Shown in pieces: positions 25,811-43,319 of a DNA stretch of 64,000 nucleotides. The notes beneath the pieces were generated by a model that saw only the letters and a program-made list of their open reading frames with translations, was not told the origin of the DNA and made no database searches. Positions within the stretch are counted from its first letter, which is position 1. The number at the start of each line of letters is the position of its first letter. The DNA is from JAEUMD01 sp036768475 (GTDB lineage: Bacteria; Pseudomonadota; Alphaproteobacteria; Rhizobiales; Hyphomicrobiaceae). The position numbers and the translations under genes were made by a program. Location of the stretch: the NCBI GenBank assembly GCA_036768475.1, contig DAIPMW010000012.1, positions 56,435 through 120,434 on the forward strand, read 5' to 3'.

Positions 25811-26668
25811 TCAGCGGTGCACTCGCCGCCGCATCGATGACAAATGCAGCGCTATGGCCGCTGCGTTCGACACGTTCAGGCTGGCGAGCGTCTGCGACGT
25901 GCCGATACGGCAGATGGCGGAGCAGGTTTCGCGCGTCAGTTGCCGAAGTCCTTTGCCCTCCGCACCCAGCACGAACGCGACCGCTCCAGAAAGCGGTGCA
26001 TCCTCCAACAGCGTCTCGCCTTCGCCGTCGAGCCCGATGACATGGACGCCGGCCGATTTGAGCTCGTCGATGGTTCGAGCGAGGTTTTGTACGAGCGCAA
26101 CTGGAACGAGTTCGAGCGCACCTGACGCCGATTTTGCGAGGGTACCGTTGAGGGGCGGCGAGTGCCGCCGTGTCGTAACAAGCCCTGCCGCTCCAAAGAC
26201 CGCTGCCGACCGCAGAATGGCGCCGACGTTGTGCGGGTCCGTCACCTGGTCGAGAATCACGAGTGGGCCGCCGTCCTGCGCGCCGGCGCGAGCTACAAGT
26301 TGAGCGAGATCGGGCTCTTCCAGAGGCTCCGTTTCGATCGCGACACCTTGGTGCACCGTGTCGGGGCCGAGCAACCGGTCGAGATCCTTGGGCCGAACGC
26401 GCTCCACCTTGAGCCCGCGTTTGGCGATTGCCGCGGCAAGCCTGTTTTCAGCGTTCTCCGTTGCCAGGATGCGCCCGATGCAGCGGCCGGGATTGTCGAG
26501 CGCTGCCATCACCGCATGAACGCCGAACAGCATCAACCGGTCGTCTGTCGTCGGCTCCATGCGCTGGGCCGAACCTGCACCCGGGCGGCCGCGTCCCTGC
26601 CGTGTCGGATGACGGGATCGGTCCTTGCTGGGTTTGAAGGCACGAGGCTTGCCGGAAGGGGCGGACAT
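25811..26668 (-). CDS. rlmB: TrmH/SpoU-family 23S rRNA (guanosine-2'-O)-methyltransferase RlmB
   Basis: 285 aa from ATG 26668, with AAAGG 8 nt upstream; the longer frame start at 26770 runs into tRNA-proximal sequence. A basic, low-complexity N-terminus (about 1-40) precedes an L30e-like substrate domain (LFGVHAVMAALD) and the SPOUT knot domain with NVGAILRSAAVFGAAG, LGAEGKGLRQLTRE and SLNVSNAAAIAL, the three SpoU motifs. The family methylates the ribose of a 23S rRNA guanosine (G2251 in E. coli). It is a single gene, divergent from tRNA-Tyr. Confidence 0.9.
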   Translation of the reverse strand: MSAPSGKPRAFKPSKDRSRHPTRQGRGRPGAGSAQRMEPTTDDRLMLFGVHAVMAALDNPGRCIGRILATENAENRLAAAIAKRGLKVERVRPKDLDRLLGPDTVHQGVAIETEPLEEPDLAQLVARAGAQDGGPLVILDQVTDPHNVGAILRSAAVFGAAGLVTTRRHSPPLNGTLAKSASGALELVPVALVQNLARTIDELKSAGVHVIGLDGEGETLLEDAPLSGAVAFVLGAEGKGLRQLTRETCSAICRIGTSQTLASLNVSNAAAIALHLSSMRRRVHR

Positions 26669-26954
26669 GTGGAACCTTTTCGCAGGCGCGGCCGGTTGCA
26701 AGGCCCGGAAGCGGCGGATCTGGTGGATCGGGAGAGCGTTGCCATACGGCAATCTGGCGCCCGGCTGCAAGTGATGCCGCGCCTCGCAGCCTTCCCAGGG
26801 GCCTGCCCGAGCCGGTCGCGGGCCGATTGCAGACCGAATGGGGATTGACAGCCGGGCTGCCCGTTAGCATAAGACGGTGCTTGCCCCGCGGCGACACTCG
26901 CGGGGCTATTTCGTTTGGGTTCTGAGACTTTTCGGCCCGCGCGTCCTGGTTTCT

Positions 26955-27039
26955 GGAGGGGTGCCCGAGTGGCTAAAGGGGACGGACTGTAAATCCGTTG
27001 GCTATGCCTACGCTGGTTCGAATCCAGCCCCCTCCACCA
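26955..27039 (+). tRNA. tRNA-Tyr(GTA)
   Basis: A class II tRNA of 85 nt with encoded CCA. Acceptor GGAGGGG pairs with CCCCTCC, anticodon stem CGGAC/..TCCG encloses TGTAAA (anticodon GTA), a long variable arm follows, and the T-loop GGTTCGAATCC is standard. Confidence 0.95.
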
Positions 27040-27118
27040 GACCGGGCGAGCATGCCGACAAGCGGTTGCCTTGCCGCCGCGCGGTGGCTGACCGGTAGCG
27101 GAATTTCCAAGCGAACAA

Positions 27119-27192
27119 GCGGGTGTAGCTCAATGGTAGAGCAGCAGCCTTCCAAGCTGAATACGTGGGTTCGATTCCCATCACCCGCTCCA
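27119..27192 (+). tRNA. tRNA-Gly(TCC)
   Basis: 74 nt with encoded CCA. Acceptor GCGGGTG pairs with CACCCGC, the anticodon loop CTTCCAA carries TCC, and T-arm GGGTTCGATTCCC is standard. It lies 79 nt after tRNA-Tyr, probably on one transcript. Confidence 0.95.
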
Positions 27193-27340
27193 ATTTTTCT
27201 CAGTTTGTCCATACCGGATACATGGGTGACGCTTCGTTCCGGAGACTGGATGGCAATCGCGTGCCGAACCGGTTGTCGAGGGATTGATAGCAACAGCGTT
27301 CAATTGTTACGCCCGCTGATTGACGATTTCGATCGTCCAC

Positions 27341-27443
27341 CTAGATCGCGTTCCTGTTCGACGGAAACATGAACGCAACCCAGCACCTTGTTTCGAGCAT
27401 GTTTTTCACGCTGAACCGCTGCACACTTCAGCTAAACATGCTT
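27341..27443 (-). repeat. Repeat family A (RIME-like), copy inverted, left of doxX
   Basis: About 103 bp, in reverse orientation, nearly identical to the copy at 27899. Both have the two palindromes, the core GTGTGCAGCGGTTCAGCGTG and end in CTAG. The inner arms pair as AGCATGTTT/AAACATGCT around a stem-loop. It ends about 58 nt before the DoxX start. Confidence 0.88.
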
Positions 27444-27501
27444 TAAGCTGTTCGTTCTCTTTTTGCGAGGGGAGCGATTTAACGGCGAAGGGGAGGCCAA
27501 A

Positions 27502-27897
27502 ATGCGAGATGATGCACTGTCGGCGTGGGGTCCCAGACTTCTGAGCGTCCTGCGCGCGGTCGCGGGGTTCATCTTTCTGCTTCACGGCGCGCAAAAGCTG
27601 ATCGGCTATCCACCTACGGAGAAGGTTGTGCAGGCCATGAGCCTGCCGTGGTTCGCCGGTGTGATCGAATTGGTCGGCGGCGCGCTCATCTTCATCGGGC
27701 TCTTTACCCGCCCGGCGGCATTCATCGCCTCCGGCACGATGGCCTTTGGCTATTGGATTGCCCACGCTCCGCGCGACCTGTTCCCCGTCAACAATGGCGG
27801 CGATGCTGCCATCCTTTATTGTTTCGTTTTTCTCTATCTGGTCGCTGCCGGGCCCGGCCCATGGAGTTTGGACGCCGTCCGTTCACGGCGGACCTAG
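27502..27897 (+). CDS. DoxX-family membrane protein
   Basis: 131 aa from ATG 27502 with GGGGAGG 7 nt upstream. It has four membrane segments, and the family signature GFIFLLHGAQKLIGYPP lies near residues 21-37. A second signature, ELVGGALIFIGLFTRPAAF, is near 61-79. DoxX proteins are small inner-membrane proteins tied in some bacteria to redox or sulfur stress; the role here is unknown. It stands alone between two inverted copies of a dispersed repeat, and its TAG stop is the edge of the downstream copy, so the repeat may supply the 3' end of the message. Confidence 0.88.
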   Translation: MRDDALSAWGPRLLSVLRAVAGFIFLLHGAQKLIGYPPTEKVVQAMSLPWFAGVIELVGGALIFIGLFTRPAAFIASGTMAFGYWIAHAPRDLFPVNNGGDAAILYCFVFLYLVAAGPGPWSLDAVRSRRT

Positions 27898-27898
27898 A

Positions 27899-27998
27899 GC
27901 ATGTTTAGCTGAAGTGTGCAGCGGTTCAGCGTGAAAATATGCTCGAAACAAGGTGCTGGGTTGCGTTCATGTTTCCGTCGAACAGGAACGCGATCTAG
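27899..27998 (+). repeat. Repeat family A (RIME-like), direct copy, right of doxX
   Basis: About 100 bp in direct orientation, starting at the DoxX stop codon. It is almost the exact reverse complement of 27341-27443. The second palindrome here (GCGTTCATGTTT / GAACAGGAACGC) has mismatches that are perfect in the copy at 19265. Confidence 0.88.
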
Positions 27999-28249
27999 GC
28001 GCTTGGCTTCAGCCGTCGCGGACCGTTCCCCGCGCCCCCGGCGACAGCTGCGGGCGAAATGATGGTTGTGTCCTGACAAGGCATGCTTGGAAGGCGCTCG
28101 TCGGCGTGCGTCAGCATCCCCGCTGGCGCACATTTCACCCTTGAAGATCGCCCCCCAAACCCTTAGAGACACGGGCGCAACGTGCGCGTCGGTCCGCCCC
28201 GGGCGGGCCTTGGCGGCGCATCGCTCCCGCTACCTCAAGGAAACGACAT
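27999..28249 (+). promoter_or_regulatory. tuf1 upstream/leader region
   Basis: 250 bases between the repeat and EF-Tu. A GC hairpin (GGTCCGCCC paired with GGGCGGGCC, 28191-28209) lies 41 nt before the start, and AAGGAAACG supplies the ribosome-binding site. I see no consensus promoter that I can defend. A strong promoter is expected from the gene's role. Confidence 0.4.
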
Positions 28250-29440
<1,191 letters not shown>

Positions 29441-29495
29441 GGGATTTCCCTTGCGACTTGCTCGACGCTAAAGGCGCCGACAAAACTCAAATGCT

Positions 29496-29519
29496 TGAAG
29501 TGGGGCAAGCCCCACTTCA
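29496..29519 (+). terminator. Perfect hairpin downstream of tuf1
   Basis: TGAAGTGGGG and CCCCACTTCA form a perfect stem of at least 10 bp with a CAAG loop, 56 nt after the EF-Tu stop. No T-run follows at once, so it may be an RNA-stabilising or Rho-linked structure and not a classic intrinsic terminator. A T6 tract occurs only further on, at 29571. Confidence 0.45.
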
Positions 29520-29521
29520 GA

Positions 29522-29559
29522 TCGGCGCCGGCGTCGTCGCGAAGATCGAGGAATAAGGG
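29522..29559 (+). repeat. 38-bp duplicate of the tuf 3' end
   Basis: These 38 bases repeat exactly 29406-29443, the last codons of tuf1 plus TAAGGG, at an offset of 116 bp. In frame it would read GAGVVAKIEE and stop. It has no start codon and is a remnant, not a gene. Confidence 0.9.
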
Positions 29560-29739
29560 CTGGGGCTCTTTTTTCCGCTGATCTCGGCGCCAGCGTTTGG
29601 TCGGCGACACTGCTGTGTGCCGGACGTTGCCGGCACGGACTGTCGATGAGTGATTTGGTGGAAGATCAAGGCGGCTTCAGCCTTCCGCCGTTGCCGATTT
29701 TGACCAGGTCGTTTATCTGGTGCCAACTGCAGGTGAGCC

Positions 29740-30066
29740 ATGATCGTGGTCACAACCAATGACCTGCCCGGATATCGGATCGTCCGTCACCTGGGCGTCG
29801 CGCGTGGCCTGTCGGTTCGGTCGCGCTCTGTGGTGGGTAACATCGGGGCTGCGATACAGATCCTTTTCGGCGGGAATATCACGCTGTATACCAAGCTTGC
29901 CGAGCAGGCCCGGCAGGAGGCGTTTGATCTGTTGATCGCGCACGGCGAGCGGATGGGAGCCAATGCCGTCCTTGCCATGCGTTATGACGCCAATGAAATG
30001 GCCTCCGCGGTGACCGAGGTGCTGGCATATGGCACCGCTGTCGTCGTTGAACGCATCGGGGTTTGA
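29740..30066 (+). CDS. YbjQ/UPF0145 family protein
   Basis: 108 aa from ATG 29740, preceded by CAGGTGAG. The family pattern is intact: LPGYRIVRHLGVARGLSVRSRSVVGNIGA (in parts at residues 9-37), then ARQEAFDLLIAHGERMGANAVLAMRYD, with the small beta-rich oligomer fold of YbjQ-like proteins. Function is not established; the family has been called heavy-metal-binding by annotation only. Its place between tuf and tRNA-Trp splits a pair that is often adjacent in Alphaproteobacteria. Confidence 0.88.
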   Translation: MIVVTTNDLPGYRIVRHLGVARGLSVRSRSVVGNIGAAIQILFGGNITLYTKLAEQARQEAFDLLIAHGERMGANAVLAMRYDANEMASAVTEVLAYGTAVVVERIGV

Positions 30067-30138
30067 GCGTCTTTTCGGGTAATTTTGGTGGTTGACGTGG
30101 CTAAAATGTCACGTGCAAGCGGAAACGCGGTTTGATGC

Positions 30139-30167
30139 GTGACAAACCGGGAAAGTTCCGCTAAAGC
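30139..30167 (+). promoter_or_regulatory. Possible promoter for tRNA-Trp/secE
   Basis: GTGACA (30139-30144) and TAAAGC (30162-30167) are 17 nt apart, 43 nt before tRNA-Trp. The -35 matches TTGACA at five of six positions; the -10 is weak. It is a guess by spacing. Confidence 0.3.
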
Positions 30168-30210
30168 TGCCCACCCCGAGAGACTGGAAGCGCGCGCCAT
30201 TGGGCGCATT

Positions 30211-30286
30211 AGGGGTGTAGCTCAATTGGCAGAGCGTCGGTCTCCAAAACCGAAGGTTGGGGGTTCGAGACCCTCCACCCCTGCCA
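30211..30286 (+). tRNA. tRNA-Trp(CCA)
   Basis: 76 nt with encoded CCA. Acceptor AGGGGTG pairs with CACCCCT, anticodon stem TCGGT/ACCGA encloses CTCCAAA (anticodon CCA), and T-arm GGGGGTTCGAGACCC is standard. It precedes secE, as is usual in this group. Confidence 0.96.
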
Positions 30287-30414
30287 TCTGATGTGATGAG
30301 CCGGATTCGCCAGCGAGGGCAGCGGATCTGGCGTTTCGGTTTGTGTGTTAGGCGCGGGCTTGCCCTGTAGCTGCCTGAGTGCACGAGAACTGCCCCGCCG
30401 GATTTAGGTGTTTG

Positions 30415-30609
30415 ATGGCCAAAAACCCATTTGAGTTCATCCAGGAAGTGCGAGCCGAGACCGCCAAGGTCACGTGGCCGACCTGGAAGGAAGTCTGGAT
30501 CACCACCGTCATGGTCATGATCATGGTCGCGCTGGCGTCGATCTTCTTCCTGCTCGCTGACCAGTTGATAGGCTGGCTTGTGAGCCTGGTGCTTCAGATC
30601 GGTCGGTAA
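30415..30609 (+). CDS. secE: Preprotein translocase subunit SecE
   Basis: 64 aa from ATG 30415 (MAKNPFEFIQEV); the upstream extension to 30379 is not SecE-like. The conserved ETAKVTWPTWKEV amphipathic helix precedes a single membrane helix, the short single-helix form of SecE. It clamps SecY in the Sec channel. It lies between tRNA-Trp and nusG, the usual order. Confidence 0.95.
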   Translation: MAKNPFEFIQEVRAETAKVTWPTWKEVWITTVMVMIMVALASIFFLLADQLIGWLVSLVLQIGR

Positions 30610-30671
30610 GCGGTAACGTATGGCGCCCAACGGGCGCTGTCTCAATTCAAGGGTGGAAGTAGAGACAGGAC

Positions 30672-31208
30672 ATGGCGAAGCGCTGGTACATTGTGCACGC
30701 CTACACCAACTTCGAGCGCAAGGTGGCAGACGCCATCAAGGAGCGCGCGAAGGCGGCGGGACTTGAAGACCTCTTCGATGAGGTGATGGTTCCGACCGAG
30801 GAGGTGGTTGAGGTCAAGCGCGGCCGCAAGGTCCAGGCGGAGCGGAAGTTCCTCCCAGGCTACGTGCTCGTGAAGATGGAGATGACCGACCCGGCGTTCC
30901 TTTTGATCAAGAACACGCCGAAGGTCACGGGTTTCCTCGGTGCCGACAACAAGCCGATCGCAATCTCCGAGGATGAGGCAATGCGCATCCTCAATCAGGT
31001 CAAGGAGGGCGTCGAGCGGCCGAAGCCGTCGATCACCTTCGAGATCGGCGAGCAGGTGAAGGTGGCCGACGGACCATTTGCCTCGTTCCAGGGCCACGTC
31101 GAAGAGGTCGACGAGGAGCGCGCCCGTCTCAAGGTTGCGGTCTCGATTTTCGGTCGCCCGACTCCGGTCGAGCTGGAGTTCGGCCAGGTGGAGAAGGTTG
31201 CTGGCTGA
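30672..31208 (+). CDS. nusG: Transcription termination/antitermination factor NusG
   Basis: 178 aa, normal length. The N-terminal NGN domain starts RWYIVHAYTNFERKVA and contains PGYVLVKMEM; the C-terminal KOW motif is VADGPFASFQGHVEEVD (about 132-148). NusG links RNA polymerase to Rho and to the ribosome through S10. It is 62 nt downstream of secE. Confidence 0.97.
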   Translation: MAKRWYIVHAYTNFERKVADAIKERAKAAGLEDLFDEVMVPTEEVVEVKRGRKVQAERKFLPGYVLVKMEMTDPAFLLIKNTPKVTGFLGADNKPIAISEDEAMRILNQVKEGVERPKPSITFEIGEQVKVADGPFASFQGHVEEVDEERARLKVAVSIFGRPTPVELEFGQVEKVAG

Positions 31209-31541
31209 TCCGCACGCATGAAAACTGGGTTCTGGCGCTCGATGGTGACGGGGCTCGGGATCATGCGGTCAGCCGCCCGGTGAGAGTTGGGCGGCGGATG
31301 AGAAGAGTGTTTCGCATGTGCGCGGCTCGGCCCCGTGCATGCACTTGATCGTCCGGTGCGACGGGGCGGGACCATCATGGTGCCGCAGTCTCCGCCGCAC
31401 CGACGAGCCCGATTGTGAAAGGCGCGCGAGCCTTCTCATTGGGTCGCAGAGTGCGGGAGGAAGCTGGCAACAAGGTGGCCGGCGACCTTTGACCGCTAAC
31501 CCTGGGACGGGTTTTCCCGTCTCGTGTTTCAAGGGGATACC
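31209..31541 (+). promoter_or_regulatory. nusG-rplK intergenic region with hairpins
   Basis: 333 bases without a gene. A 7-bp stem GCCGCCC/GGGCGGC spans 31272-31295, and a small stem GACGGG/CCCGTC with TTTT loop lies near 31506-31521 just before the rplK ribosome-binding site AAGGGG. The rplKAJL operon promoter and the L1 target leader are expected here; I cannot identify either with confidence. Confidence 0.4.
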
Positions 31542-31970
31542 ATGGCGAAGAAAATTGACGGTTACATCAACCTCCAGGTGCCGGCAGGGAAGGCCAATCC
31601 TTCTCCGCCGATCGGCCCTGCGCTCGGCCAGCGCGGCGTCAATATCATGGAGTTCTGCAAAGCCTTCAACGCGAAGTCGAAGGATATCGAGGAAGGCACG
31701 CCGATCCCGGTGAAGATCACGGTCTTCTCCGACCGGTCATTCACGTTCGAAATGAAGACGCCGCCCGCGTCCTTCTTCCTCAAGAAGGCCGCCAAGATCT
31801 CTGCTGGCTCGAAGGAGACCGGCCGCACTGTTGCAGGACAGGTGACGATGGAGCAGGTGCGCGAGATCGCAAAGTTGAAGATGAAGGACCTGAACACCGA
31901 CGACCCCGAGCAGGCCGCGCGCACGATCGCCGGCTCCGCGCGCTCGATGGGCATCCGGGTGGTGGAGTAA
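31542..31970 (+). CDS. rplK: 50S ribosomal protein L11
   Basis: 142 aa from ATG 31542 (MAKKIDGYINLQ), with AAGGGG upstream. The proline-rich N-terminal domain (PAGKANPSPPIGPALGQRGV) and C-terminal rRNA-binding domain are complete. L11 forms the GTPase-associated centre with 23S rRNA and L10/L12. It is 4 nt before rplA. Confidence 0.97.
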   Translation: MAKKIDGYINLQVPAGKANPSPPIGPALGQRGVNIMEFCKAFNAKSKDIEEGTPIPVKITVFSDRSFTFEMKTPPASFFLKKAAKISAGSKETGRTVAGQVTMEQVREIAKLKMKDLNTDDPEQAARTIAGSARSMGIRVVE

Positions 31971-31974
31971 GAAC

Positions 31975-32718
31975 ATGGCAAACCTCACCCCCGAACAGAT
32001 CAAGTCCACCCGTCTTGCCGGCGGCAAGCGCATGGCATCGATCAACCAGGGCATCGACCGCAACAAGGTCTACCCGATCGAGGAGGCCGTGAAGCTGGTC
32101 AAGGCCCGCGCCAAGGCCAAGTTCGACGAGACGATCGAAGTTGCGTTGAACCTCGGTGTCGACCCCAAGCATGCCGACCAGATGGTGCGCGGCGTCTGCC
32201 TGCTGCCGAACGGCTCGGGCCGTACCGCGCGCGTCGCGGTGTTTGCGCGTGGCGCCAAGGCCGAGGAAGCGAAGGCTGCGGGCGCCGATGTGGTCGGCGC
32301 TGAGGATCTCGTCGAGCAGGTCCAGGGCGGCAACATCAACTTCGACCGCTGCATCGCCACGCCCGACATGATGGGCTTGGTAGGCCGTCTGGGTAAGGTG
32401 CTCGGCCCTCGCGGCCTGATGCCGAACCCGCGCGTCGGCACGGTGACGATGGACGTCACCACCGCCGTCAAGGGCGCCAAGGGCGGTTCGGTCGAGTTCC
32501 GCGTCGAGAAGGCCGGCATCATCCACGCCGGCGTCGGCAAGGCCTCGTTCGCCGACGCGGCGTTGGTCGAGAACATCAAGGCGTTCGTCGACGCGGTCGT
32601 GAAGGCCAGGCCGTCAGGCGCCAAGGGCACCTACCTGAAACGCGTTTCCGTCACCTCAACGATGGGGCCGGGCGTGAAGGTCGATGCTGCCACGGTCTCA
32701 AGCGGCCCTGTCGTTTGA
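31975..32718 (+). CDS. rplA: 50S ribosomal protein L1
   Basis: 247 aa, normal length. The L1 signature GRLGKVLGPRGLMPNPRVGTV is intact near residues 139-159. L1 forms the mobile L1 stalk at the E site and represses its own operon in many bacteria by binding the leader mRNA. It starts 4 nt after rplK. Confidence 0.97.
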   Translation: MANLTPEQIKSTRLAGGKRMASINQGIDRNKVYPIEEAVKLVKARAKAKFDETIEVALNLGVDPKHADQMVRGVCLLPNGSGRTARVAVFARGAKAEEAKAAGADVVGAEDLVEQVQGGNINFDRCIATPDMMGLVGRLGKVLGPRGLMPNPRVGTVTMDVTTAVKGAKGGSVEFRVEKAGIIHAGVGKASFADAALVENIKAFVDAVVKARPSGAKGTYLKRVSVTSTMGPGVKVDAATVSSGPVV

Positions 32719-33098
32719 GATCCGCCGCGCTGCAGCGCGCGGCACACGAGAATTCCCGGGCTTGCCCGGGATACGCTCCGGCCACCGCGAATGGGCGGCC
32801 GGGGCGGAACCTGTCCGAGATTGCAGGTGCCGCGGGAAGCTAGCTTCCCAACGCCTAAACCGCTCGATGAGGGCCTGCATGAGACGGGAGACAACCCGAT
32901 CGCTGGCATTTCCTCGGGAATGCCGCGCACGGTTTGAACCTTCTGGGTCGCACCCGTGCCGCCTCTCTTCGCTGAGAGCGCGCGGAGGACAGGTCTGAAG
33001 CGCCGCACTTGGAACGGCCGGTTGGCTGGAAAGAGTCGGCAAGGTGCAACCCGCGAGCGTGCCGCGAGGCATGCTTGCGAGACTGGGAGAGAGCGTAA
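32719..33098 (+). promoter_or_regulatory. rplA-rplJ intergenic leader (probable L10 autoregulatory leader)
   Basis: 380 bases with several hairpins: perfect palindrome CGCGCTGCAGCGCG near 32727-32740 and stem TCCCGGG/CCCGGGA with CTTG loop at 32754-32771. A long structured leader before rplJ, to which L10-(L12)4 binds, is conserved in bacteria. I infer the same role from position; I did not fold the RNA. The first hairpins could also weaken read-through from rplA. Confidence 0.45.
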
Positions 33099-33617
33099 GT
33101 GGAAAGAGCCGCGAAACGTGAGCTCGTGACAGCGCTCCACGAGGTGTTGAAGGACACCGGCGTGGTCGTCGTCGCCCACAACACCGGCATGGTTGCCGCC
33201 CAATCCGCAGAATTCCGCAAGCGCGTCCGTGACGCGGGCGGAACGGTGAAGGTGGTGAAGAACCGGCTGGCGAAGCTCGCGATCAAGGACACGGATGCTG
33301 CCGGCATCGAGAACCTTCTGACTGGCCCGACCATTCTGGCCTACTCGAAGGACCCGATCGCGGCGGCGAAGGTTACCGTCGAATACGCCAAGGGGGTCGA
33401 CAAGCTCGTCGTCCTCGGCGGCACGATGGGATCGACCGTCCTTGATGCGAACGGCGTCAAGGCGCTCGCCGAGCTGCCGTCACTGGATGAGCTCAGAGCC
33501 AAGCTGATCGGCCTCCTCAACGCGCCGGCGACCAAGATCGCCCGCACGGTGAAGGAGCCGGGAGCCAAGCTCGCACGCGTCATCCAGGCGAAGGCCAGCC
33601 AGGGCGAGGCAGCCTGA
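33099..33617 (+). CDS. rplJ: 50S ribosomal protein L10
   Basis: 172 aa from GTG 33099, with GGGAGAGAG upstream; the protein begins MERAAKRELVTALHEV as in other Alphaproteobacteria. The rRNA-binding globular domain (VVKNRLAKLAIKDT) is followed by the C-terminal helix that holds L7/L12 dimers. It forms the base of the L12 stalk. It precedes rplL by 118 nt. Confidence 0.96.
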   Translation: MERAAKRELVTALHEVLKDTGVVVVAHNTGMVAAQSAEFRKRVRDAGGTVKVVKNRLAKLAIKDTDAAGIENLLTGPTILAYSKDPIAAAKVTVEYAKGVDKLVVLGGTMGSTVLDANGVKALAELPSLDELRAKLIGLLNAPATKIARTVKEPGAKLARVIQAKASQGEAA

Positions 33618-33735
33618 TCCCGCTTGAATGGGCGATGCGGCACAGTGAGATGCGCGCCGCATCACGAGACGAACGCAGCTGTAACGAACGCTGCAACAGG
33701 TACTGAAACAGGTTCAAACCGAAGGAACACACGAC

Positions 33736-34107
33736 ATGACCGATCTCGCAAAGATCGTTGACGATCTCTCCAAGCTCACCGTCCTTGAGGCCGCTGAGCT
33801 GGCCAAGATGCTCGAAGAGACGTGGGGCGTCTCCGCTGCCGCCGCCGTTGCCGTCGCTGCGGCACCGGGCGCTGCCGCGGCTCCGGTCGAGGAGCAGACC
33901 GAGTTCACCGTCATCCTGAAGTCGGGCGGCGAGAAGAAGATCAACGTCATCAAGGAGGTCCGCGCCCTCACCGGTCTTGGCCTCAAGGAGGCGAAGGATC
34001 TCGTCGAGGCCGGCGGCAAGCCCGTGAAGGAAGGCATCCCCAAGGACGAGGCGATGAAGATCAAGAAGCAGCTCGAGGACCAGGGCGCGACCGTCGAGCT
34101 GAAGTAA
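33736..34107 (+). CDS. rplL: 50S ribosomal protein L7/L12
   Basis: 123 aa. The N-terminal dimerisation domain, alanine-rich hinge (AAAAVAVAAAPGAAAAP), and C-terminal domain with KINVIKEVRALTGLGLKEAKDLVE are complete. The stalk recruits translation GTPases. GAAGGA lies upstream. Confidence 0.97.
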   Translation: MTDLAKIVDDLSKLTVLEAAELAKMLEETWGVSAAAAVAVAAAPGAAAAPVEEQTEFTVILKSGGEKKINVIKEVRALTGLGLKEAKDLVEAGGKPVKEGIPKDEAMKIKKQLEDQGATVELK

Positions 34108-34198
34108 CGATGAGGGGAACAGGGAGCGGTGATTCTGCCTGGGGTTGAGGTGCCATGGTGCCGATCCCCATATGAGATCCTCCCACTCTCTGTTCCCG

Positions 34199-34229
34199 TC
34201 TCGCCATCAGGGCGAGAACAACGGTTCTC
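34199..34229 (+). promoter_or_regulatory. Alternative hairpins between rplL and rpoB
   Basis: Two overlapping stems share the GAGA segment: TCTCGCC/GGCGAGA (34199-34217, 5-nt loop) and GAGAAC/GTTCTC (34214-34229, AACG loop). They cannot form together, which is attenuator-like. The rest of this 260-base gap holds no gene. Bacteria commonly have an attenuator or RNase III site here to set rpoB level. Confidence 0.4.
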
Positions 34230-34367
34230 CGGAGGACTCCCGGCTACCAAGGTGGCCGCTTGGAGCCCTCCGGTGAGCCGTTTCAGGCGCGGGGGATGGC
34301 GGCCCCCGGGGACTGATTGGAAAAAAGGGCGCGGGATCGTCACCTGCGCCGAAGCGAAGGAGCGGAC

Positions 34368-38516
<4,149 letters not shown>

Positions 38517-38710
38517 CGCGCAGTGCGCCGGCGGTCACGCGTCGGCGCACTGATCTGCTCCAGGCCGCGAGCTTTTGGGCATCGCGCCGGAGCGCATGAG
38601 AACGAGTCAAGGCCCTGATGAGGGGCCCCAAGTGAGACCCGATAGCCGCCAAGGGTCAATGAGCCTTCAACGAGCGGGGCGCCGCTGGGCCCCGCGAGGA
38701 GTGAGAGCCG

Positions 38711-42934
<4,224 letters not shown>

Positions 42935-42983
42935 GACGGCTCGCCTCGCAGCGCCATTGCGGTGGTGTCGCAATTCGAGATCG

Positions 42984-43023
42984 ACGAGGGCCGCGGGTTT
43001 ATCCCGCGGCCTTCGTCATTTCT
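42984..43023 (+). terminator. Intrinsic terminator downstream of rpoC
   Basis: ACGAGGGCCGCGGG and CCCGCGGCCTTCGT form a 14-bp stem (one G-T) around a TTTAT loop, followed by CATTTCT. It is 50 nt after the rpoC stop and should end the rplKAJL-rpoBC transcript. Confidence 0.7.
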
Positions 43024-43192
43024 CCCCGCAGATTGAGCACGCGCGCTTTATGGCGGAGCGCAAGTCATCGGAGTCAATCATTGGCGTCGCATATCGCATC
43101 TCTCAGGCGCGAAATACCGTTCCGGCGACCCCTGAGGATCGACCTGCGGCATTGCGTTGCAAAAAAATTGCTTGTTGGGGTGAGCCCAGCTG

Positions 43193-43221
43193 TTGACCAT
43201 GCAGAAACCTGTGTATATAGC
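43193..43221 (+). promoter_or_regulatory. Sigma-70 type promoter of the str operon
   Basis: TTGACC (43193-43198) and TATAGC (43216-43221) are 17 nt apart. This is the best consensus promoter in the window. It lies after the rpoC terminator and about 230 nt before rpsL, which leaves a long leader. Confidence 0.65.
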
Positions 43222-43319
43222 TTCCCCCACTCTCACGGTAGGCGGTAGGCCGTTTCCGCGCCCCCTGATGCGCGCCTGGGCCTAGACGCTATCGTTCAAA
43301 AGCAGAGGACATTTCTGGA

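Noticed and set aside
27894..28172. Frames running through the family A repeats with shared peptide ends near doxX
   Set aside because: They are translations of the repeat element itself and carry no coding signal.
29492..29580. Possibility that the tuf tail duplicate is a tuf pseudogene
   Set aside because: Only 38 bp match; there is no further tuf sequence upstream of it, so it is a short scar, not a decayed gene.
32684..32998. 104-codon plus-strand frame after rplA
   Set aside because: Lies in the structured rplJ leader, is Arg/Cys-rich without any family, and lacks a ribosome-binding site.
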